Positions 1 through 8,303 of a DNA stretch of 64,000 nt are shown here, piece by piece. Every line of letters begins with the position of its first letter. Within the stretch, counting starts at the first letter, position 1. Below the pieces are notes generated by a model. The model searched no databases and was not told where the DNA came from. It saw nothing but the letters and a program-made list of their open reading frames with translations. The stretch comes from Cryobacterium fucosi (GTDB lineage: Bacteria; Actinomycetota; Actinomycetes; Actinomycetales; Microbacteriaceae), in the NCBI RefSeq assembly GCF_004403515.1, contig NZ_SOHH01000020.1, positions 352 to 64,351 of the forward strand. Reading direction: 5' to 3'. The position numbers were made by a program, and so were the translations under genes.

Positions 1-54
1 GCATCCGTCACGGATGCGGGCGCGCGACCTGCAGGGGCCGGGCGAGGGCAGGGC

Positions 55-1542
55 TCAGTAGCGGTAGTGGTCGACCTTGTACGGGCCCTCGATCGGCACA
101 CCGATGTAGGCGGACTGCGCGGGCGTGAGCACAGTCAGCTCGACGCCGAGCGCGTCGAGGTGGAGCCGGGCGACCTTCTCGTCGAGGTGTTTCGGAAGCA
201 CGTAGACGCCGACCGGGTACTTCTCCGGGTAGCAGTAGAGCTCGATCTGAGCGAGCACCTGGTTGGTGAACGAATTGCTCATCACGAAGGAGGGGTGGCC
301 GGTTGCATTGCCCAGGTTCATCAGGCGTCCCTCCGAGAGCACGAGAACGCTCCGCCCGCTCGGCAGGCGCCACTCGTCCACCTGAGGCTTGATCTCGACC
401 CTCGCCGCGCCGGCCAGGGATTCCAGCGCCGCCATGTCGATCTCGTTGTCGAAGTGGCCGACGTTCGCGATGATCGCGAGATGCTTCATCCGGAGCATGT
501 GGTCGACGCCGATGACGTTGAAGTTGCCGGTGCCGCTGACGAAGATGTCGACCTGTTCGACGACCGATTCGATCCGGGCGACCTGGAATCCGTCCATGGC
601 GGCCTGCAGGGCGTTGATCGGGTCGATCTCGCTCACGATCACCCGGGCACCCTGGCCGCGGAGTGCCTCGGCTGCACCCTTGCCGACGTCACCATACCCG
701 GCGACGAAGACCACCTTTCCACCGATGAGCACGTCGGTGGCTCGGTTGAGCCCGTCCGGCAGCGAGTGGCGGATGCCGTACTTGTTGTCGAACTTCGACT
801 TGGTGACCGAGTCGTTCACGTTGATCGCCGGGAAGAGCAGGCTGTCGGCGCCGGCGAGTTCGTACAGACGGTGCACACCGGTCGTGGTCTCCTCGGTGAC
901 CCCTGCAATGGCGGCGGCGATGACGGTCCAGCGGTCCGTCGACGAGGCCAGTGACCGGCGGAGGACATCGAGGACAACCCGGTACTCATGGCTGTCGGCG
1001 TCAGTGGTGTCGGGAACCGCTCCGGCCAGCTCGAATTCGCGGCCCTTGTGCACGAGCATCGTGGCGTCGCCGCCGTCATCGAGGATCATGTTCGGGCCGG
1101 TCCAGGTCTCGCCCGCGGCGGCCGCTTCGGTGCTCCAGTCGAAGATCTGCTCGGTGCACCACCAGTAGTCCTCGAGCGTCTCGCCCTTCCAGGCGAAGAC
1201 GGGAACGCCGGCCGGAGCTTCGGGCGTGCCCGTTGGCCCGACCGCGATGGCTGCGGCGGCGTCATCCTGGGTGGAGAAGATGTTGCAGCTGGCCCAGCGG
1301 ACCTGGGCACCGAGGGCGACGAGCGTCTCGATCAGCACGGCGGTCTGCACCGTCATGTGCAGGGAGCCCGCGATGCGGGCGCCGGCGAGAGGCTTCGACT
1401 CGCCGAATTCGGCGCGGAGCGCCATCAGCCCGGGCATCTCGTTCTCGGCGAGGCGGAGCTGGTGGCGTCCGGCCTCGGCGAGCGCCAGATTGGCGATCCG
1501 GAAGGCGGGCACGGTGGACGAGGGGGACGCGACAACAGTCAT
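55..1542 (-). CDS. ahcY: Adenosylhomocysteinase
   Basis: Hydrolyses S-adenosyl-L-homocysteine to adenosine and L-homocysteine in the cytoplasm, closing the activated-methyl cycle. The 495-residue product has the NAD-binding motif [10 protein letters not shown] near its middle, the preceding [13 protein letters not shown] segment that supplies catalytic Lys and Asp residues in this family, and the characteristic C-terminus YKVDHYRY. The length fits the longer actinobacterial form, which has an insertion relative to mammalian enzymes. The ATG at 1542 has AGGA about 8 nt upstream; the same bases also form an imperfect -10-like CAGGAT six bases before the ATG. The upstream 334-bp gap holds only repeats, so the gene is probably transcribed alone. 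Confidence 0.97.
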   Translation of the reverse strand: MTVVASPSSTVPAFRIANLALAEAGRHQLRLAENEMPGLMALRAEFGESKPLAGARIAGSLHMTVQTAVLIETLVALGAQVRWASCNIFSTQDDAAAAIAVGPTGTPEAPAGVPVFAWKGETLEDYWWCTEQIFDWSTEAAAAGETWTGPNMILDDGGDATMLVHKGREFELAGAVPDTTDADSHEYRVVLDVLRRSLASSTDRWTVIAAAIAGVTEETTTGVHRLYELAGADSLLFPAINVNDSVTKSKFDNKYGIRHSLPDGLNRATDVLIGGKVVFVAGYGDVGKGAAEALRGQGARVIVSEIDPINALQAAMDGFQVARIESVVEQVDIFVSGTGNFNVIGVDHMLRMKHLAIIANVGHFDNEIDMAALESLAGAARVEIKPQVDEWRLPSGRSVLVLSEGRLMNLGNATGHPSFVMSNSFTNQVLAQIELYCYPEKYPVGVYVLPKHLDEKVARLHLDALGVELTVLTPAQSAYIGVPIEGPYKVDHYRY

Positions 1543-1564
1543 GCCACTATCCTGCCATCCCCTG

Positions 1565-1657
1565 CCCCGTCAAATTCGACGGAGATTTTGGCGAGAACGG
1601 GCCCGAGAACGCGATCTCGGGCCGAATCAGCCAAAACCTCCGTCGAATTCGACCGGG
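1565..1657. repeat. Palindromic element, copy 1
   Basis: A long imperfect hairpin. The left arm starts GTCAAATTCGACGGAG (1569 on) and the right arm ends with the complement of GTCGAATTCGACGGAG (to about 1653); about 26 of 28 arm positions pair. A nested hairpin, GGCCCGAGA / TCTCGGGCC, fills the centre (about 1600-1623). Three further copies lie at 20541, 21775 and 27391. There is no ORF inside, so it resembles a REP or MITE-like non-autonomous element. It occupies most of the 1543-1876 gap together with a short tandem repeat. Confidence 0.85.
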
Positions 1658-1711
1658 GACGGGATGTCAGCGGGCGGAGCCGACCGGTTCGGCTTCATCT
1701 ACGGCGCCGGT

Positions 1712-1775
1712 GACGGGGCCGGCTTCCGCGACAAGGACGGGGCCGGCTTCCCCGACAGGGACGGGGCCGGCGTTC
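1712..1775. repeat. 24-bp tandem repeat, about 2.6 units
   Basis: Three consecutive GACGGGGCCGGC blocks start at 1712, 1736 and 1760, a period of 24 bp with a few substitutions. The repeat lies in the non-coding gap between the DUF3499 gene and ahcY. One plus-strand frame would read as an eight-residue Asp-Gly-Ala-Gly repeat, but that frame runs antisense through flanking genes and has no convincing start. The rest of the gap (1776-1876) shows nothing recognisable. Confidence 0.7.
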
Positions 1776-1876
1776 AGCCCCAGCAGCACCCGAGATTCAA
1801 GCCTCTCGGATCATCACGAGCACCGATCATCACGGGCGCCGCTCCGAAATGCCCTCCTGACAAAAATCCCTGCATA

Positions 1877-2095
1877 TCAGTCGCGGGGCTGGGCCGGCAT
1901 CGTGCGCAGGCGCACGAGCTGCCAGCCCTGAGGCGCCGAGGTGCGGCGCGCGTGCCGGTCGCACAGGTCGAAGCTGTGCGGCTCCCGGACCAGGGAGAGC
2001 GGCCCGAGCACGGCCATCGAATCGCCGTAGTCGAAGGTGAGGGTCGCCACGGACTCATCCGGGCAGGCGACGCGGGAACAGGGTCTGGAAGACAT
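1877..2095 (-). CDS. DUF3499 family protein
   Basis: A 72-residue cytoplasmic protein of unknown function belonging to a small actinobacterial family. Visible features are paired cysteines C6 and C11, a later C45xxH48 (LCDRHA), and the conserved run APQGWQLVRLR, which together suggest a small zinc-binding fold. A -10-like TAGCCT lies 7 bases upstream of the ATG, so the mRNA may be nearly leaderless. It is divergent from the metallopeptidase-family gene, with 43 bp between the two start codons, a pairing I recall as common in Microbacteriaceae. Family assignment is from memory of the conserved sequence; no activity is known. Confidence 0.8.
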   Translation of the reverse strand: MSSRPCSRVACPDESVATLTFDYGDSMAVLGPLSLVREPHSFDLCDRHARRTSAPQGWQLVRLRTMPAQPRD

Positions 2096-2102
2096 TGCCC
2101 TC

Positions 2103-2108
2103 AGGCTA
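2103..2108 (-). promoter_or_regulatory. -10-like hexamer for the DUF3499 gene
   Basis: On the minus strand TAGCCT ends 7 nt before the ATG at 2095, the geometry expected for a transcript starting at or one base before the start codon. No -35 is evident. Confidence 0.4.
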
Positions 2109-2126
2109 CCCTCACCGCGCCGGAAC

Positions 2127-2132
2127 TAGGAT
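2127..2132 (+). promoter_or_regulatory. -10-like hexamer placing the start at 2139
   Basis: TAGGAT is followed by exactly six bases (GTGACC) and then ATG at 2139, so transcription would begin at the A of the ATG. No Shine-Dalgarno is present. This argues for the ATG at 2139 rather than the in-frame GTG at 2133. Confidence 0.45.
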
Positions 2133-2138
2133 GTGACC

Positions 2139-2591
2139 ATGTCCCGAATCCGCCGCGCCGCCGCACCGACGCCCGCGCCGACCCAGCGCGGCAGGGGCCG
2201 TGACCGGCACGGCCGCGGCATCCGCAGTTCGGTCACCGGCCCGTTCCTGCCGCCGCTGCAGACTCGGATCACCCAGTTCGACATGACTGTGGCCTCGACC
2301 ATCGACTATTTGCGGTCGGTCTGGCCCGACGAACTGAGCACCGTGACCTTCGAGGTTGCGGCCGGACCGTACGCGGTGATCCCCGGCGTCGGGGTCGAGC
2401 GGTGGACCGTCACCGCGGCGGAACGCCGGATCGTGTTCTACCGTCTGCCGATCCAGCGCCTCACCCGGTTGCACCGCAACGACGACCTGCACCGGAGGAT
2501 GGTCATCGAGAGCTGCGTGTTCCGCGCGATCGCCGAAATCCTCGGCAAGGACCCCTGGGACCTGGCACCGGACCGGTTCCGCCACTTCTAG
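2139..2591 (+). CDS. Metallopeptidase-family protein (zincin-like, motif absent)
   Basis: A 150-residue cytoplasmic protein with a basic N-terminal tail (roughly residues 1-35, rich in Arg and Pro) followed by a conserved domain ending in LGKDPWDLAPDRFRHF. It resembles the short actinobacterial proteins named metallopeptidase family that sit beside DUF3499 genes. The zinc motif HExxH expected of active zincins is not visible: the equivalent region reads DDLHRRMVIESCVFRA. Proteolytic activity is therefore doubtful. The start at 2139 is supported by the TAGGAT box; GTG at 2133 is the alternative. A strong intrinsic terminator follows 30 bp downstream. Confidence 0.75.
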   Translation: MSRIRRAAAPTPAPTQRGRGRDRHGRGIRSSVTGPFLPPLQTRITQFDMTVASTIDYLRSVWPDELSTVTFEVAAGPYAVIPGVGVERWTVTAAERRIVFYRLPIQRLTRLHRNDDLHRRMVIESCVFRAIAEILGKDPWDLAPDRFRHF

Positions 2592-2620
2592 GCGAACGCC
2601 AGCGCAGCACCCGCTTCCCG

Positions 2621-2649
2621 AGCGGCCGAGGATTCCTCGGCCGCTTTTT
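2621..2649 (+). terminator. Intrinsic terminator
   Basis: Perfect 10-bp stem AGCGGCCGAG / CTCGGCCGCT with loop GATTC, followed by a run of T residues. It ends the metallopeptidase-family gene. Confidence 0.92.
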
Positions 2650-2731
2650 CGTGCCCGGGCGGAGGCGCAGCGCTGACGTCTCGACGGCCAGGAGGCCCGC
2701 AATCACCCGGCCGGTAAGCACGATCGGGACC

Positions 2732-2773
2732 AATTCGGTTTTTTTCCAAACCGATTCGGCGTTCGAACCGAAC
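2732..2773. promoter_or_regulatory. Possible operator or promoter region of the lipoprotein gene
   Basis: An inverted repeat TCGGTTT (2735-2741) / AAACCGA (2748-2754) encloses a T-rich loop, and a second related sequence, GTTCGAACCGAAC, follows immediately. It lies about 80-115 bp upstream of the lipoprotein start and after the preceding terminator, so it is a plausible binding site. No regulator is identified; a short hairpin in the leader is an alternative. Confidence 0.3.
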
Positions 2774-2849
2774 CCCTGACAGCACCACAAGCCGCTCCAC
2801 CTTCACCGCAACACCCCACGACCACCCACACAGACAGAAGGATCATACC

Positions 2850-3530
2850 ATGCGCTCATTTTCCAAGGCCACCATCAGCCTCGCCACTGCCGGGCTGCTC
2901 GTCGCCGGCCTCGCAGCCTGCTCCAGCGGCGCCGAGGCCAGTGGGTCGGCGTCCAAGCCGTCCGCCTCCTCCTCCGCCGAGGCCACCCCGAAGCCCGTCG
3001 CGTCGATCCCCTCGCTCAAGGGCGTGGACACCGCCGTTCTTCTCGACGCCGACTTCGCAGCGGCGCTGACCAGCCTGGGACTCACCCCCGGCACCGTCGG
3101 AACCGCCACCCTGGTCGACGGCAGCCTGCACTTCCCGATCACCGGCGGAAACGTGGACTACTACGACCCGAACGAGAGCTACCGTCCGTTCGTCCAGGGC
3201 TCGATCGAGCACTCGGGTTCCGGCTTCTCGCTGACCGCCGGCGACACGACGGTCGAACTGACCAACTTCACCATCGACCCCGGATCCTCGAAGCTGTTCG
3301 GTGACGTCAGCGTCAACGGCACCTCCGCGGCCACCCAGGTGCTGCTCTTCAACCTCTACGGTGGCACGCTCAAGCCGCTGCAGATGGACGGCGACAACGC
3401 CATCCTCGAAGGCACCACCGTGCACATCTCCGCCGAGGCCGCCGGCCTGCTGAACAGCACGTTCAAGACGGAGGCCGTCGCCGACCAGCTCCTCGTCGGC
3501 ATCGCGAAGATCACCGTCGCGACCAAGTAA
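2850..3530 (+). CDS. Secreted lipoprotein of unknown function
   Basis: A 226-residue protein with a signal peptide and lipobox LAAC, giving a lipidated Cys24. A Ser/Ala/Lys/Pro linker (about 25-50) follows, then a single extracellular domain of about 170 residues rich in Gly, Thr and beta-prone segments (FPITGGNVDYYDPNE, GSIEHSGSGFSL, ELTNFTIDPGSSKLFGDVSV). The domain weakly recalls the HtaA fold of actinobacterial haem-surface proteins, but I cannot assign it. GAAGGA precedes the ATG by about 8 nt. It stands alone between two strong terminators, so it is an independently regulated single-gene unit. Confidence 0.85.
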   Translation: MRSFSKATISLATAGLLVAGLAACSSGAEASGSASKPSASSSAEATPKPVASIPSLKGVDTAVLLDADFAAALTSLGLTPGTVGTATLVDGSLHFPITGGNVDYYDPNESYRPFVQGSIEHSGSGFSLTAGDTTVELTNFTIDPGSSKLFGDVSVNGTSAATQVLLFNLYGGTLKPLQMDGDNAILEGTTVHISAEAAGLLNSTFKTEAVADQLLVGIAKITVATK

Positions 3531-3561
3531 CACCCGACCGCGACCCGCGTCGCGCAAGAAC

Positions 3562-3597
3562 AGGCGCCTTCGTCTCCTCGACGAAGGCGCCTTTTTT
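3562..3597 (+). terminator. Intrinsic terminator
   Basis: Stem AGGCGCCTTCGTC / GACGAAGGCGCCT with a 5-nt loop, followed by six T residues. It ends the lipoprotein gene and separates it from the convergent glycosyltransferase gene. Confidence 0.95.
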
Positions 3598-3619
3598 GTG
3601 CCTCGGGGTGGTCGCCGGC

Positions 3620-5044
3620 TCAGGCGGTGACCGATTCGGTCCTGGTCCCCTCGCCGGCCGGACTCCCCTGCGGCGGCCGTCTGCGGAGAAGGCGCCCGAG
3701 CGCACCCGGACCCGCCCGGCGGAGCGAGATGACGACGATGAGGATGACTGCCGCGATGAGGGTCACCCGGGTGAGCTGAACGGACGGCACCAGCATCCGG
3801 ACGCTGAGGGCGATCGGCACGGCGAGCCACTCCCAGCGGCCGCTCAGGGCGACGAACGGCACGAGCAGCAGTGCGTACCACGGGTAGCGGGGGCTCAGGA
3901 TGATCAACGTGCTGCCGATCATCACTAGCTGGCCGAGCCAGGGATTCGCCGGGTCGGTCTTCCACAGGGTGAGAGCGGCGACGGCGGCGAGCAGGATGCC
4001 CGCGACGACGATCGCGGCCCCGCCGGGGGCGACCAGCGAGACGAGCGCGAACCGGGTTCCGTCCTGATACCCCTCCTCGGTGAGATAGCCGGGCAGGTAA
4101 CCGAGGACGCCGATTCCGGTCGCCAGGACGTAGGGGACGTAGAGGAGGAGGAAGGTGGCGGCGGCGGCGACGGTCACCTTCCAGCCCTGTCTGCGGAGCA
4201 GGGCCGGGGCCGCGATCACCGGGATCAGCTTGGTGGCGATCGCCGCGCCGAGGGCGATTCCGCCCCGCCAGTAGCGTTCCCTGGTGACCAGGAAGGCGGC
4301 GGCAACGGTGAAGACGACTCCGAGCATGTCTACGTGGGAGTTGGTGACGGCCTCGGACGCGACGAGGGGGCACCACGCCCACAGCGCCGCGTGGCGCAGG
4401 TCGATGCCGCGGCGGCGCATCCCGAACAAGAGCATCACGGTGGTGCCGATGCTGAGCAGCAGCCCGGTCAGCTGCAACGGCCAGTAGGCCGGCCCCGGCC
4501 CGGTGACCGCACGCACTCCGGTGAAGTAGAGTTCGGCGGCGGGCGGATAGATGGTGGGGACGCGGGTGCGGTTCAGCGCCGAGCAGAGCAGATCGCCCGG
4601 CCCGGTTCGGGGCACGGCCTGGATGCGTTCGCCGACGCAGCGGGCGGTGCCGTCCGCACCGACCTGCGGGGCCGGGAACAGCCAGTCCGGCCGCAGCGAG
4701 TCGAGACGAGGGTCGGAGGGCACGTACGCATACGGCGAGATGCCGGCGTTCGCCACGATGCCGTCCCAGGCATACCGGGCCGAGTCGGTGCTCGTGTTGG
4801 GCGGCCCGGTCATGGCGGCGGCGCCGATCCCGAGCGAACCGGCCAGGATGAGCACCACGACGGCCCGCCCTCGGACGCCCCGGAGCGCGATCACCGCGGC
4901 GGCGAAGAGCAGCCAGGCGGCAGCGAGGGCAACGACCAGCGGCACCGTGTCCCGGCCGGGCGAGAACAGGTCGAAGCTTCGCACCCCGAACCAGGTGAGG
5001 ACCGCGCTGGCGGCAAGGAGCAGGGAGACGACAGTGATTCGCAC
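3620..5044 (-). CDS. GT87/DUF2029-like integral membrane glycosyltransferase
   Basis: A polytopic membrane protein of about 474 residues with roughly ten hydrophobic helices, typical of polyprenyl-phosphate-sugar-dependent transferases of the GT-C fold. The first extracytoplasmic loop carries DSARYAWDGIVANAGISPY and the later segment RVPTIYPPAAELYF, which match the pattern of GT87/DUF2029 mannosyltransferase-like proteins. I place the start at GTG 5044, preceded by AGGA at a good distance; an upstream in-frame ATG at 5101 would add 19 unconvincing residues. It is divergent from the molybdoenzyme gene. Donor and acceptor sugars cannot be read from the sequence. Confidence 0.82.
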   Translation of the reverse strand: MRITVVSLLLAASAVLTWFGVRSFDLFSPGRDTVPLVVALAAAWLLFAAAVIALRGVRGRAVVVLILAGSLGIGAAAMTGPPNTSTDSARYAWDGIVANAGISPYAYVPSDPRLDSLRPDWLFPAPQVGADGTARCVGERIQAVPRTGPGDLLCSALNRTRVPTIYPPAAELYFTGVRAVTGPGPAYWPLQLTGLLLSIGTTVMLLFGMRRRGIDLRHAALWAWCPLVASEAVTNSHVDMLGVVFTVAAAFLVTRERYWRGGIALGAAIATKLIPVIAAPALLRRQGWKVTVAAAATFLLLYVPYVLATGIGVLGYLPGYLTEEGYQDGTRFALVSLVAPGGAAIVVAGILLAAVAALTLWKTDPANPWLGQLVMIGSTLIILSPRYPWYALLLVPFVALSGRWEWLAVPIALSVRMLVPSVQLTRVTLIAAVILIVVISLRRAGPGALGRLLRRRPPQGSPAGEGTRTESVTA

Positions 5045-5155
5045 AGTGCCATCCTGTCGGAGTCCCGGCCCGGTCACCGGACCTGGGCGTGCGCGCGTCA
5101 TCGAACCGTAAGGATTCCGGCCCCCCTCAGCCGCTCGAAACTGGTGCAATGGAAC

Positions 5156-6421
5156 ATGCGCCGTTTGATGTACGAAGCCCAGCGATCCCTGGCGTCGCCG
5201 GCGCGCAACCCGCGGATGGCGACGGTGATCGGCCGCCTGCTCGGGGCCGCGTTCCTGATTTGCTTCGGTACCGGGCTGTACAGCCACTTCCTGCAGCAGC
5301 CGCTGCCGGGGATGCGCTTCGCCACCCGGCCGGAGTTCCTCTACCAGTTCACCGAGGGAACCCACATCATCGCCGGGATGGCGTGCTTTCCGCTGCTGCT
5401 GGCCAAGCTGTACATCGTGTTCCCCGACCTCTTCGCCTACCCGCCGGTGCGTTCCTTCGTGCACCTTCTCGAACGGGCGTCGATCGCCCTGTTCGTGGGC
5501 GCGTCCCTCGCACAAATCACTATCGGGCTGCTCAACACGTACCAGTGGTACCCGTGGCCGTTCCCGTTCCGGCAGGTGCACTTCGCCCTGGCCTGGGTGC
5601 TGATCGGTTCGCTGGCGCTGCACATCGGCATCAAACTGCCGATCATCGCCCGGTTCTGGCGCAAACGCGCCGACTACGGGCCCGGCACCGATCACCTCAC
5701 CGATGCGGTACCCGTCGAACGCGTCGCGGGCACCGAGGCCGATCGCCTGTGGGGAAGCAGCCGGCCGACCGGCCTGACCGGCCGGCTCATCGCCTACCTG
5801 GACGCCACCCCGCCGGCCGCCGAGAAGGTGAGCCGTCGCGGATTCCTCGCCACGGTCGGCGTCGCCGTCGCCGCCGTTGTCGGGCTGACCGCTGGCCAGA
5901 CGTTCGCGCCGCTCGACGCGGTGAACGTCTTCGGTCCTCGCAAGAAGGGCGTCGGCCAGCAGGGCGTTCCCGTCAACCGCACCGCGAAGCAGGCGAATGT
6001 GACCGAGGCGGTCATCGCCGGGTGGATGCTCACGGTCGCCCACGGCGGCGTGGAACGCAGTTTCACCCGGGCCGAGCTCGAACGGATGCCGCAGACCGAG
6101 GTCACGCTCCCCATCGCCTGCGTCGAGGGCTGGAGCCAGATGGCCGCCTGGCGCGGCGTTCGGCTGCGCGACCTCGCCGACCTCGTGGGCGCCGGCGAGG
6201 ACACCTCGTTCCGGCTGGTCAGTCTCGAACCGCGCGGCAGCTTCCGGCAGACCCAGATGGGCCCGGAATATGTGCGGGACCCGCTCACCCTGGTGGCGCT
6301 CGAACTCAACGGTGAGACCCTCGACCTCGAGCACGGCTACCCGGCGCGGATGATCGCCCCGGGCCGGCCCGGAGTCCTGCAGACGAAATGGCTGAGTCGA
6401 ATCGAGGCGATCACCGCGTGA
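5156..6421 (+). CDS. Cytochrome b561-like / molybdopterin-binding oxidoreductase fusion
   Basis: A 421-residue membrane protein. Residues about 25-165 form four hydrophobic helices with histidines H44, H70, H142 and H156 as candidate b-haem ligands. A cytoplasmic linker leads to an internal twin-arginine-like motif SRRGFLATVG (about 226-235) and another hydrophobic stretch. Residues about 275-421 form a sulfite-oxidase-type molybdopterin domain with C322 in PIACVEGWSQ as the likely Mo-ligating cysteine. The architecture implies electron exchange between a Mo site outside the membrane and the quinone pool; the substrate is unknown. GTG 5144 and ATG 5168 are alternative starts, and no clear ribosome site decides between them. 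Confidence 0.85.
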   Translation: MRRLMYEAQRSLASPARNPRMATVIGRLLGAAFLICFGTGLYSHFLQQPLPGMRFATRPEFLYQFTEGTHIIAGMACFPLLLAKLYIVFPDLFAYPPVRSFVHLLERASIALFVGASLAQITIGLLNTYQWYPWPFPFRQVHFALAWVLIGSLALHIGIKLPIIARFWRKRADYGPGTDHLTDAVPVERVAGTEADRLWGSSRPTGLTGRLIAYLDATPPAAEKVSRRGFLATVGVAVAAVVGLTAGQTFAPLDAVNVFGPRKKGVGQQGVPVNRTAKQANVTEAVIAGWMLTVAHGGVERSFTRAELERMPQTEVTLPIACVEGWSQMAAWRGVRLRDLADLVGAGEDTSFRLVSLEPRGSFRQTQMGPEYVRDPLTLVALELNGETLDLEHGYPARMIAPGRPGVLQTKWLSRIEAITA

Positions 6422-6954
6422 ACCAGGTCAGCACACCGTCATTCGCGCCGGCGCCGGAGCCGGAGCAGGCAGCGCCCGGCCCGGCCATGCGGGTGGCGCG
6501 CGCCAGCCTCATCCTTGTCGGCGCCGCCGCCCTCGTCTGGGGAGTCTGGGTCATGTTCGACACGGTGCGGATCGCCCGGCTCCCCGGGGTGGCTCTCTGG
6601 GTCGGGGCGGCGATCGTCGTGCACGACGCCGTCATCGCCCCCGTGCTGTTCTTCGCAGGGGTGCTGCTGCGGCGGGCCGGCCGGCGTCTGGCCGGCACGG
6701 TCATCGCCGTCCTGCAGGGCGCGATCGTGCTGGGTTCGATCATGACGCTGATCGTCGTTCCCGCGATCGTGGCCCAGACCCAGGGTCGGGCACCGCAGAA
6801 CCCGACCGTGCTTCCCTTGGACTACGGCACGAACCTGGCCGTGTTCTGGGTCGTGATCGCGGTTCTGGCCACGGCCGCATCCGCCGTGCTCTACGCGCGC
6901 AGCAGGCGGGCCGAGGGCAGGCGGTCGGCCGTCGGCCCAAGCGCTGAACCCTAA
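6418..6954 (+). CDS. Four-helix integral membrane protein
   Basis: A 178-residue protein with four predicted membrane helices and short loops, rich in Val, Ala and Ile. The GTG at 6418 overlaps the TGA of the molybdoenzyme gene (GTGA), so translation is probably coupled and the two proteins may act together, for example as a membrane partner or assembly factor. An upstream in-frame ATG at 6388 would lie inside the preceding gene. I do not recognise the family. It ends six bases before the convergent methyltransferase gene. Confidence 0.75.
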   Translation: MNQVSTPSFAPAPEPEQAAPGPAMRVARASLILVGAAALVWGVWVMFDTVRIARLPGVALWVGAAIVVHDAVIAPVLFFAGVLLRRAGRRLAGTVIAVLQGAIVLGSIMTLIVVPAIVAQTQGRAPQNPTVLPLDYGTNLAVFWVVIAVLATAASAVLYARSRRAEGRRSAVGPSAEP

Positions 6955-6960
6955 GCGACC

Positions 6961-7665
6961 CTAGGCGCGCAGCAGCCGGGCGAACCAGCGACCGTCGAGC
7001 CGCCAGTCCTCGGCCACGACCAGTCCGGCGTCCCCGGCGCGCTCGCGCAGGCCCGCCAAGCCGAGCTCGGCCCAGGGGAAGACCGCGCTGCGGCCGCCGG
7101 AGGCATCCTCGATCGTTCCGTCGTAGCGGTCATCCGTGTCCGGATCATGGCTGAGCTCCACCAGCAACGCGCCGTCCGGGGCGAGCAGTGCGGCGCAGCG
7201 GGCCAGCAGCGCCGACGGGTCGCCGCCGATGCCGATGTTGCCGTCCACGAGCAGCGCGGCCGCCCAGGCGCCCTCGAGCGGCATCGGGTCGAAGACGCTC
7301 CGGCGGAGCACGCTCAGTCCTGAATCCACGGCCATCCGCACGGCAGTCGCCGACACGTCGATGCCGAGGGCGGAGAGCCCGAGTCCCATCGCCGCGCGGA
7401 CCATCCGACCGGGCCCGCAGCCGATGTCGAGCACCGGGCCGGCGATGCCGGCGAGCAGGCGGAGGTCGGTGGCGTCGGCATCCGCGCTCCACCGCCCCGC
7501 GTCGATCGGGAACGGCTCGGCGTGCGGCTCCGCACGGGCACGACGCAGGTAGAGCACGTTTTCGGCGTTCCGCAGCGCCGCGGCGTACGGCTCCGCCCCG
7601 CCGGCGCCGAACGTCGACGGTTCGAAGAGCTCGTCCCGGGCCTCGGTCCGGGCCAGGAGCGTCAT
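6961..7665 (-). CDS. Class I SAM-dependent methyltransferase
   Basis: A 234-residue cytoplasmic protein with the SAM-binding motif I VLDIGCGPGRMV (about residues 77-88), motif II-like GIDVSATAV and an acidic post-II loop, as in the Rossmann methyltransferases of the UbiE/Methyltransf_11-25 group. The substrate is unknown. Its start overlaps the end of the TIGR04282-like gene by ATGA, and it is the last gene of a three-gene operon (GT2, TIGR04282-like, methyltransferase). The context with sugar enzymes suggests methylation of a glycoside or its aglycone, which is inference. Confidence 0.85.
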   Translation of the reverse strand: MTLLARTEARDELFEPSTFGAGGAEPYAAALRNAENVLYLRRARAEPHAEPFPIDAGRWSADADATDLRLLAGIAGPVLDIGCGPGRMVRAAMGLGLSALGIDVSATAVRMAVDSGLSVLRRSVFDPMPLEGAWAAALLVDGNIGIGGDPSALLARCAALLAPDGALLVELSHDPDTDDRYDGTIEDASGGRSAVFPWAELGLAGLRERAGDAGLVVAEDWRLDGRWFARLLRA

Positions 7666-8303
7666 CGGGTCGTCCCGTTCCCGCTTGGCACGAGCATCGC
7701 CGCCAGCGCCGCGGCGAAAGTGCCGTCCGGCGCGACGCCGGCGACGGTGTGCGCGTCGTCGATCGTGTCGACATCGGTGAGGGTGGGGAGGAACGCCACG
7801 TGCAGGCCCGCCGCGCGCAGCCGGTCGAGCTGGCGGGCGCCCGTGTCGTCGCGTGACATCGGGATGCCGCGAATCAGGTCCCCGTCCGGCTCGGCGAGCG
7901 CGAGCGCCCAGAATCCGCCGTCGTCGGCGAAGCCGAACCAGGCGTCGATGTCGTCGGTCCAGCCGGTGAAGACCGGTTCGAGGAGGGCAGTGCTGACCTG
8001 CGGGGTGTCCATCCCGATCAGCACCGTGGGTTCGTCGCAGTGGTCGAAGATCGCGGCGAGGCGTTCGTCGAGGCCGCCGTCGACCTGGGGAAGGATCTCG
8101 AAGCCCGCCGCAGCACTCGGCGTCGCGACACCGTCGAAGGCCAGGATGCGCCGGGTGGCCGGCAGGGCCGACACGGCCCGCAAGGTGTCATCGAGGCTCG
8201 CGGCGGCGAGCTCGGCCGCCTGGGCCAGGCTCAGCGGCGGGTGCAGCCGGGTCTTCACCCTGCCGGGCAGGCACTCCTTCGCGATGACCACCAGGATCGT
8301 CAT
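7662..8303 (-). CDS. TIGR04282/DUF2064 family transferase
   Basis: A 213-residue protein with a nucleotidyltransferase/GT-A-like fold. It starts MTILVVIAKECLPGRVKTRL, the P-loop-like N-terminus of the family, and contains VLIGMDTPQVS and the acidic FADDGGFWALAL motif. TIGR04282 proteins are often labelled arsenosugar biosynthesis glycosyltransferases and are also compared to CofC-type guanylyltransferases; the true reaction is not established for most members. Four-base ATGA overlaps tie it to the GT2 gene upstream and the methyltransferase downstream, so all three are made in fixed proportion. Confidence 0.82.
   Translation of the reverse strand: MTILVVIAKECLPGRVKTRLHPPLSLAQAAELAAASLDDTLRAVSALPATRRILAFDGVATPSAAAGFEILPQVDGGLDERLAAIFDHCDEPTVLIGMDTPQVSTALLEPVFTGWTDDIDAWFGFADDGGFWALALAEPDGDLIRGIPMSRDDTGARQLDRLRAAGLHVAFLPTLTDVDTIDDAHTVAGVAPDGTFAAALAAMLVPSGNGTTR

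Noticed and set aside
1543-1876. SAH riboswitch upstream of ahcY
   Set aside because: The gap holds a palindromic element and a tandem repeat; I could not find the conserved core of an SAH riboswitch.
2856-4382. A 508-codon minus-strand frame across the lipoprotein and GT87 genes
   Set aside because: It crosses a strong terminator and reads as Arg/Gly-rich sequence antisense to the lipoprotein and out of frame with the membrane protein.
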